From Pezicula radicicola (taxonomy: Eukaryota; Ascomycota; Leotiomycetes; Helotiales; Dermateaceae), in contig PDUO01000038.1 of NCBI GenBank assembly GCA_003008705.1, positions 434,001 through 498,000 of the forward strand: a DNA stretch of 64,000 nt, read 5' to 3'. Position numbers and translations under genes: made by a program. Of this stretch, positions 58,094 to 64,000 are shown piece after piece. How positions within the stretch are numbered: the first letter of the stretch is position 1; every line of letters begins with the position of its first letter. The notes under the pieces were generated by a model. It was not told where the DNA came from. It was given only the letters and a program-made list of their open reading frames with translations, and made no database searches.

Positions 58094-61000
58094 CTATCCC
58101 CAAGTTCCACCTCCACCTCCCCTTCCTTGCCTCTTTTGTGCTGATAGTCGCCAGTCATCCTCAGCAGCAAATTTGTTATACAATGGCTGGATTCTTTCGG
58201 CCTTTTTCCTCTTCGACAGTTTGTCTGTTGGTGCGACTTTGAAAAACGTAGGTGCAGCCTCGACCAACCACTTGGGCTCAATGCTACTAGTGCAGTGCAT
58301 ATACTCTTTGCTGGTAAGCACAAGAGTATGGTAGATCACCCATTCAGCTTGTTTCCCGAAGAGTGCTGAGCTCGGATGAAGATAGACAGGTGTTCCCTCA
58401 ATGAGCGTCTTGTAGCCTTCTTGTGGATCCTTGCGTGCTGAGTTACGGAAAAATCCGCTGCACAGCGCTTGTCTTACTTTCTGTGTATTTCGACCGCAAG
58501 AGACGATAGGGTGCTTGTAACGCTCCATAATTGTGACAAGCTGATCTCTAACGTCTTTGGCTTTTCTCATGGTTCGTTCTTGGATGAAGTTCTCAAAACA
58601 CCACGGCTTGGCAAACTTGTTTTGCTTCCAACCATTATACACATTCAAAAGAGTGAGGTGATCTCCGTTAGGATCGTGGAACTTAGCTTTCTTCTGGTCT
58701 GATTGCGTCTGTTTGTCCTTTGGGCGGTAAAATACAGTTGGCATGTTCAACATAGCTACAATACTGAGTACCTCGTCGGAGCAACCGAGATCGACAGAGG
58801 CAATCAGTACCTTAGCTAGAGCAGGTTCCATGGGGAAATCAGCCATTTTGCGACCTAGTCTTGTTAGAAGGCCTTCATCATCTAGCGCCGAAAGCGCATA
58901 GAGCTCTTCTAGAGCTGTCAACATTGTATTCGTTGGTGGCGGATCCATAAAGTCGAAATGTAGAAGATCGTTAATGCCCATTGCCTTCAACATCAAAATT
59001 GTATGTGACAGATTCTGTCTCTGGATCTCGGGAATAGAAGTAGGCAACATCTCAGACTGGAAAGCAGCTTCTGTATACAGACGAAAGCATTTCCCTGGCC
59101 CCGTTCTGCCAGCACGACCGGCACGTTGCTTGGCGTTGGCCTGTGAAATGGGTGTCACAACGAGCGAGTCCATACCGAGCTTCGGGTCATATGCATTTTG
59201 TTTGACAAAGCCAGGGTCGATTACATAGTAGATGTGGTCAATTGTAATTGAGGTTTCGGCGATATTGGTGGCAATGACACACTTTCGTGTTCCTGGAGGA
59301 GCAGGGTCGAAGATCTTGCTCTGCATCTCGTTTGGCAAAGCCGAGTAGACAGGAAGTGGGATGAGTTCCGGAACACTGGGACCAAGTGCTTTCATGCGTT
59401 CTCTCAGAATTTCACAGCTGGTATCGATCTCTTCTTGGCCTGTTAAGAAAAGGAGGATATCTCCGGGTGGCTCTGTCAGGTGAATCTGCATCACTGTTAC
59501 CAGCGCTGCATCGAGATAATCCGATTCTGGTTCTCGGCTATACATGATCTCTACAGGGAATGTCCGTCCCGGAATAGAAAAGATTGGGCATTCGTTGAAG
59601 TAGGCCGAAAATTTGTCGGCGTCGAGGGTTGCGGATGTGACAATAACCTTAAGATCTGGGCGGCGCTTTATGGTCTTTTTCAGTAAGGCAAAAAGGACAT
59701 CTGTTGAAATAGTGCGCTCATGAGCTTCATCGAGCATGATGACTGAGTATCTTTTGAGTTCTGGGTCCATCAAAATTTCCCGCTCCAACAAGCCGTCGGT
59801 CATATACTTGATCTTGGTAGAAGGACTAGTGCAATCTTCGAACCGGATAGTGTATCCGACCTCTTGTCCGAGTTCACAACCGACCTCCTCAGACACACGC
59901 TTCGCTACAGATATAGCAGCTACACGACGTGGTTGAGTACAGCCGATGATACCGTTGTTTGCAAAGCCGGCTTCTGCGAGATATTGGGTTAGTTGCGTCG
60001 TTTTCCCAGAACCAGTATCTCCAACCACGATTAGGAGCTGATTCGCATGGACGGCCTTGATCAATTCTGACCGGAATCTGTAAACAGGAAGCGATTCTCG
60101 CTGTTGTTTGATCGTCATGTCCGTCCTCCGGCCATAAGACACTTCTTTTTTCTGAGCTCTTTCCTTTTCAGGTACGACAGGATTTGGCCTTACACTGCGC
60201 AGATCGCTTGCAAACTTCTTTTCCTCTGGGTTTGCCATCGGATCCTGCCATTGTGCGGATAAGTCAACTTTCGAACCCTCCTCCGCAGCCTTATCCTGAG
60301 CTTCTTGTTGCCTGAGCTCTCGTCTATCTTTCGCTAGTGTAGTCCCTGCCATAGCAGCTCGATTCATGGACCCGTCAGGCGCTTTGACGACTCGTATAGG
60401 AGATAATTCAAGAGACTGTTTGGTCTGTCCTGCCAGGAAAGGAGGCTCTTCCTCACGAATCTCGATATCTACATCTTCCTCCAGTTCCATTTCTCCTTCG
60501 CCATTGAGTGTAGCGTTGTAATCTTCGTCGATATCTGGATAATCAGATGCCTTGACAACACCAGATGCAATCAGTTGGCGGATCTCCCATCGTTCTGGCG
60601 AAGTCATTCTTTTCTTTGTCTTGCGAGAATGAGAGAACATGTCACCCTCAAACGCAATTACTTTGTCATCAATCAACCCATATTCGTCCTTTCCTCCTCC
60701 AAGACGCTCATTATTTGCACCGGATTGTATTCGTGCTTGTGGAGCAATATCTCTGCCAGTTTCTTGGTCCACGTCCTTCATAGAAAGCCCTATTCTTCCG
60801 CCTTCAATCTTGATGATCTTAACTTTCACTTTTTGACCTCTTTCCAAAAGATCAGAAGGATGATTGACGCGAGCACCTTCAACCATGGCTGAAATATGGA
60901 CGAGCCCATCCACCTTTCCCTTCACTCCGTGTATATTGACAAAAGCACCGAAATCTTTCACTCCCGTGACATGACCTTCGTAAACCTTGAACAGTATAGG

Positions 61001-61696
61001 CTCGTCATCAATTTCTGGGACTGGTGGCCGTCTGAAATGATCGTCCTCGTCTCGCCTCCGACGTGTACTTTTGTGGCTATTACGAGAGCGGCCGTATTCG
61101 TCCTCATCCTGGTAGCCGTCTAATTTTCGGTTACGGGTGTCATCTCTTGACCGTGATCTTGATCTGTACTTGTTCTTTCGACTCCGACCCCTCCTGTCAT
61201 AAGTCTCTTCCTCCGGGCTTCGGCTCCGTTTTCTGCTTAGTCGCAAGGAGCTCTCTTTCGCGGCTTTGTTTCCAAGGCTCTCTAGCATCGCTAAAGTATC
61301 ATCGATCGCATCTGGTCCACCTGCATCTGCATCTTCCGTTGTGTCTTCCTCCCAGACTACTTCCTTGTCCGGAAGTGCAAGTCCTGTGAATAGCTTCGTC
61401 TTCTCCTCGATCTTGCGTGTCCCATTCGTAGCTTGTTCTCCAGCTCTACCTTTTCCTCCTTTGAATTTCGGGTGCATCGTCAAGACGAGGTTGTCTATAC
61501 TCTCGATAAGACTCTGTGGAAACTCGGCACCCATCGCCTCAAGCTTCTTCTGAAATTCGGGTAGAGAGCTGCATTGCGAGTGTTGCGCAATGACGAATTC
61601 GGCAAGAGTTTTGTCGCTGATACCAAGATGGTTCTGCAACTCTGAGGTTATTTTGGAAACCAAAGACAGGAGTTCAAGAGATTCGAGATCGTCCAT
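58094..61696 (-). CDS. PRP22: DEAH-box pre-mRNA splicing helicase PRP22 (DHX8)
   Basis: A single exon of 1,200 residues from the ATG at 61696 (MDDLESLELLSL). An in-frame ATG at 61807 would add 37 residues without homologue-like character. The N-terminal helical region is followed by an RS/RD-rich stretch (about 155-215) and an S1 RNA-binding domain (about 233-312, KVYEGHVTGVKDFGAFVNIH), which distinguishes Prp22 from Prp2/Prp16/Prp43. The helicase core has GDTGSGKTT (about 559-567), DEAH (about 656-659), SAT, and QRAGRAGRTGPGKCFRLY. The OB-fold tail ends in LSAQKRQGRGGGGGTWG. Prp22 releases spliced mRNA from the spliceosome in the nucleus and proofreads exon ligation. All motifs are intact. 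Confidence 0.97.
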   Translation of the reverse strand: MDDLESLELLSLVSKITSELQNHLGISDKTLAEFVIAQHSQCSSLPEFQKKLEAMGAEFPQSLIESIDNLVLTMHPKFKGGKGRAGEQATNGTRKIEEKTKLFTGLALPDKEVVWEEDTTEDADAGGPDAIDDTLAMLESLGNKAAKESSLRLSRKRSRSPEEETYDRRGRSRKNKYRSRSRSRDDTRNRKLDGYQDEDEYGRSRNSHKSTRRRRDEDDHFRRPPVPEIDDEPILFKVYEGHVTGVKDFGAFVNIHGVKGKVDGLVHISAMVEGARVNHPSDLLERGQKVKVKIIKIEGGRIGLSMKDVDQETGRDIAPQARIQSGANNERLGGGKDEYGLIDDKVIAFEGDMFSHSRKTKKRMTSPERWEIRQLIASGVVKASDYPDIDEDYNATLNGEGEMELEEDVDIEIREEEPPFLAGQTKQSLELSPIRVVKAPDGSMNRAAMAGTTLAKDRRELRQQEAQDKAAEEGSKVDLSAQWQDPMANPEEKKFASDLRSVRPNPVVPEKERAQKKEVSYGRRTDMTIKQQRESLPVYRFRSELIKAVHANQLLIVVGDTGSGKTTQLTQYLAEAGFANNGIIGCTQPRRVAAISVAKRVSEEVGCELGQEVGYTIRFEDCTSPSTKIKYMTDGLLEREILMDPELKRYSVIMLDEAHERTISTDVLFALLKKTIKRRPDLKVIVTSATLDADKFSAYFNECPIFSIPGRTFPVEIMYSREPESDYLDAALVTVMQIHLTEPPGDILLFLTGQEEIDTSCEILRERMKALGPSVPELIPLPVYSALPNEMQSKIFDPAPPGTRKCVIATNIAETSITIDHIYYVIDPGFVKQNAYDPKLGMDSLVVTPISQANAKQRAGRAGRTGPGKCFRLYTEAAFQSEMLPTSIPEIQRQNLSHTILMLKAMGINDLLHFDFMDPPPTNTMLTALEELYALSALDDEGLLTRLGRKMADFPMEPALAKVLIASVDLGCSDEVLSIVAMLNMPTVFYRPKDKQTQSDQKKAKFHDPNGDHLTLLNVYNGWKQNKFAKPWCFENFIQERTMRKAKDVRDQLVTIMERYKHPIVSCGRNTQKVRQALCSGFFRNSARKDPQEGYKTLIEGTPVYLHPSSALFGKQAEWVIYHTLVLTSKEYMHCTSSIEPKWLVEAAPTFFKVAPTDKLSKRKKAERIQPLYNKFAAEDDWRLSAQKRQGRGGGGGTWG

Positions 61697-62080
61697 GGTT
61701 GAGGTGATGTGGGGTTGTTGTAGGTAAGATGGAGACCTTGGAAACTTTTCGATGTACTTGCGCCACTGAGCGCTTATCTGAACGCGCTTAAATTTAGAGT
61801 TGAGCAATAGGTACCTAGGTACCTACCTACTCTTGAGGTACCTGGTAAGTTGTAGCTCAATTCTAGATTTGTTTAAATGACATTTCTTGTCTTAGTAGGT
61901 ATGCATACCAAGTTTTCATGGATCATCTTTGTTATTGACTAAAGCAATCCTTGAGTTATCGCGTGTTTAATTAATAATCAAGTCAGCAAAGAGAGTGTAG
62001 TCGCCCACACGGAATGTAAACCAAGTGAGAATAGATGCAAATCAACTGCTCCTTTCTTATGTACAAACTCCAGCATCCAT
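61697..62080. other. Short intergenic between PRP22 and NDUFS4-type gene
   Basis: PRP22 promoter on the left; it contains GGTACCTAGGTACCTACCTAC (61811-61831), a local GGTACC-type repeat. No gene. Confidence 0.45.
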
Positions 62081-62842
62081 TTACTTAGTCCTGATGTGCT
62101 TCAACTTCTTATCAGACCACAAAAAGTTGTTAGCATACGCCTTCGGAATGATCTTCCTCTCGTTCGGCTCCTGCACAAAGTACTCGTAGCCCTGCTTCTC
62201 TGCGAATTTGATCGCATCATCCTTTGACTTGAAGTTGACATGTGTTCCTTGCATGAAGTCCGCAGACGATTGCCAACCCATTAGTGGATTCTCCCATCTA
62301 TGACCCTTGCCCAATATGTCCCAATCCATACGCCAATGGTGGCCATGCCAATCTCCGGATTGTGTTGCTGTCTTGGTTGGTCGATATATCCTATGCTCTA
62401 AGTGAGTAACTATACCTAGGAAGGTCGAAGTTCTTAGCCCTACCGAACTGTTCTTGCTTGAAGCTCAATAGGCGCTCCAGATAGAACTGCAGCTGGGAGA
62501 ACCTCCGTGTCCTCACTTCCATTCATCACTCGCTTTGGGATTGGGGTGAATTGTCTTGAGAAGATTAGCAAAGCCAATTGAATGGATGGGAAAAGCTTAC
62601 GATGAAGCTTGGTCAACCTCTGCAGTATAGTCTGGCTGATTGTGTCTAACCTGCACATCTTTAAGCTGCTCATGACTGACTATAGAAGACTCGCCCGCCT
62701 GTTGAGACTTGTCGGAATTAGTTAAAGGCGTGCCGGTTGCTGTTTGGCTATCAAATCGTAGGGTCCCAGGAATAGCTCGGCGAGCGCCTGGGGCTGCATT
62801 TCGGAGCAGTCTGCCTGTAATTGAAGGGCGTAGCAATGACAT
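62081..62842 (-). CDS. NDUFS4: Mitochondrial complex I accessory subunit (NDUFS4/21-kDa type)
   Basis: Three exons on the minus strand: 62842-62601, 62554-62444 and 62390-62081, in phase to 220 residues. The N-terminus is Arg/Ser/Ala-rich without acidic residues (MSLLRPSITGRLLRNAAPG), a mitochondrial targeting sequence. The conserved core is IYRPTKTATQSGDWHG, then WENPLMGWQSSADFMQG, FKSKDDAIKFAEKQGYEY and FVQEPNERKIIPKAYANNF, typical of the NDUFS4 family, ending in KKLKHIRTK. The subunit sits on the matrix arm of NADH:ubiquinone oxidoreductase and supports its assembly. It is transcribed divergently from the ATP synthase subunit f gene. No defect is seen. Confidence 0.94.
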
Positions 62843-63115
62843 ATTTGCCTTACTGGTGTCGTGGAGTAAAGCAATTGCCCGCGATATAAGGTCGTCGTTG
62901 CTTCCCGATACAAAATCGGCTTAGTCATTAGCGCGAGTTTGTCTTTTGCGAATGCCGGCAACGAAGCATCCTACCTTGACTTCAATCAGACCAACATTCT
63001 CCTCTCTACCAAACCATCAAGACATTCCGATTGAGGTTAGTAGCTCTATCTATCACTGGAGATCGTCTGCTATAGTGTGCGACGTTCAATTGGATTAACA
63101 GTCGCCACAGTCAAG
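62843..63115. promoter_or_regulatory. Bidirectional promoter of two OXPHOS genes
   Basis: The 273 bp between the two divergent start codons must contain both promoters and 5' UTRs. A CCAAT box on the minus strand (ATTGG, 63089-63093) could bind the HAP complex, which controls respiratory genes, but it lies very near the subunit f ATG and may be transcribed. Confidence 0.6.
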
Positions 63116-63737
63116 ATGAGCTTCATTACCCGCCGTGCCCTTTCGACCCTCATTCCACCCAAGGTATGCGCAATTGGGCGTCTCCATATACAATATAGAC
63201 AGATTAGCTAACTCAAACTCAGGTTGCCTCTCCATCCGTAAGTCCTCCGCCTTCCAAGTGACTCCACGATCGAGCGTCAGTTGAGCATCTAGAGCTTTCC
63301 ATGTACCCGAGCGCACCCTTCTGGACGAGACGGAGAATATTAAGGTGTAGGGACTGACGGTGGTAATAGGGATTGGGTGCTGCACAAGATGCTGTCCGCA
63401 TGAAGCGTGTCGTGGATTTCTATGAGAAACTCCCACGAGGATCAGCTCCAGAGACACAGGCCAAGGGTTTCATCAACAAGTACAAGGCGAAGCACTTCTC
63501 TGGCGACAAGGCGTCTGCTATGCGTACGTATTCAGATTTACATTGACATCAAGTGCATGGGGTTGTAGTGCTGATATTGCTCTATTTCTTAGCCATAATC
63601 CACGCCGTTGGAATCCTCGTACTGATCGGATACGCTCAAAACTACTACTTCCACTTGCGTAAGTTGTACCGGAAGACGTGTTACGCTATGAGCTAGGACT
63701 AACTTGTACAGGTCACCACAAGAACAATGCTCACTAG
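63116..63737 (+). CDS. ATP17: ATP synthase subunit f, mitochondrial
   Basis: Five exons, 63116-63163, 63223-63237 (15 bp), 63370-63523, 63593-63658 and 63712-63737, all with GT...AG borders and matching phases, give 102 residues. The N-terminus MSFITRRALSTLIPPK is a targeting sequence. The core reads MKRVVDFYEKLPRGSAPE, then the single membrane helix IIHAVGILVLIGYAQNYYFH, and the invariant C-terminus HHKNNAH. Subunit f belongs to the membrane-embedded Fo part of ATP synthase and helps form the dimer. The tiny second exon encodes VASPS. The high intron load in a short gene is usual for this family in fungi. Confidence 0.95.
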
Positions 63738-64000
63738 ATGGATATTTCTTTGAGGAAGGAGGGTGTACGATGTAAATAAAGTTTTGAAGAATACCAGTCA
63801 ACCTAACAGAAGACAACTATTATCATACTATCCGTGACCTTGTTCTGAAGCTGGGATTCGGAAAGTGTTAGACAAAGGTTGTCCTAGTCTTGATACCAAA
63901 ACTCGCGGTGTCGCTATTTCAGTTCGACAAAGTTAGAGGCCTGGCATGAGTTGCGCAGGAAAGCTGGGACTGGGCTACTAATGTGTGAAGTCAGACATGA
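63738..64000. other. Right window edge, no gene
   Basis: Likely 3' untranslated sequence of ATP17. Nothing else is recognised. Confidence 0.4.

Noticed and set aside
57822..58323. Minus-strand frames overlapping the end of PRP22
   Set aside because: The 58094-58323 part is a shadow of PRP22 in another frame, and the rest has no motif.
1..64000. tRNA genes and CRISPR arrays
   Set aside because: No cloverleaf with A and B boxes could be confirmed by eye, and no spaced repeat array is present; CRISPR is not expected in a fungus. A covariance-model scan (tRNAscan-SE) would settle the tRNA question.

Overview
This is a 64 kb piece of a filamentous ascomycete genome (Pezizomycotina, possibly Leotiomycetes; the exact taxon cannot be read off). 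The evidence is many short introns (46-130 bp) with GTRNGT donors and YAG acceptors, HET and 2EXR relics, a fungal reducing-PKS relic, Rhodopsin-family 7-TM proteins, and AT-rich tracts with RIP-like C-to-T decay. Gene-rich stretches alternate with decayed, AT-rich, repeat-bearing ones.

Layout. 0-10 kb: a HET-domain remnant at the left edge, a secreted SGNH/CE16-type esterase, a truncated and frameshifted FAD synthase copy, a 1,528-bp Tc1-type transposon with 34-bp perfect inverted repeats and a RIP-inactivated transposase, a RidA-like gene, a 15-N assembly gap and a second HET-like fragment. 10-19 kb: a possible catabolic island with a GH78-like rhamnosidase, an MFS sugar transporter and a secreted intradiol dioxygenase. 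The rhamnosidase has an 87-bp tandem duplication just upstream of its start codon. 20-26 kb: a disrupted membrane-anchored gene and a large FNIP/Lst4-like gene. 26-35.9 kb: almost 10 kb with no convincing intact gene except a possible small secreted Cys-rich peptide; it carries a recurrent GTACGGAGGTAC-like motif, a LINE-like remnant and a 2EXR fragment. 36-46 kb: an SRPK-like kinase, then a dead divergent pair (reducing polyketide synthase and CYP52-like P450), followed by a 432-bp MITE-like element with TA target duplications. 47-64 kb: a PHO84-type phosphate transporter with two CACGTG boxes upstream, an AT-rich repeat tract, a Rhodopsin-family membrane protein, a GMC oxidoreductase, the splicing helicase PRP22, and a divergent pair of mitochondrial OXPHOS genes (complex I NDUFS4-type subunit and ATP synthase subunit f).

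How genes work together. The 10-19 kb genes would fit deglycosylation of plant phenolic rhamnosides, sugar uptake and aromatic ring cleavage. The PKS/P450 pair looks like a lost secondary-metabolite locus. The NDUFS4/ATP17 pair shares a 273-bp intergenic promoter. All gene models come from reading the sequence by eye; no database search was run.
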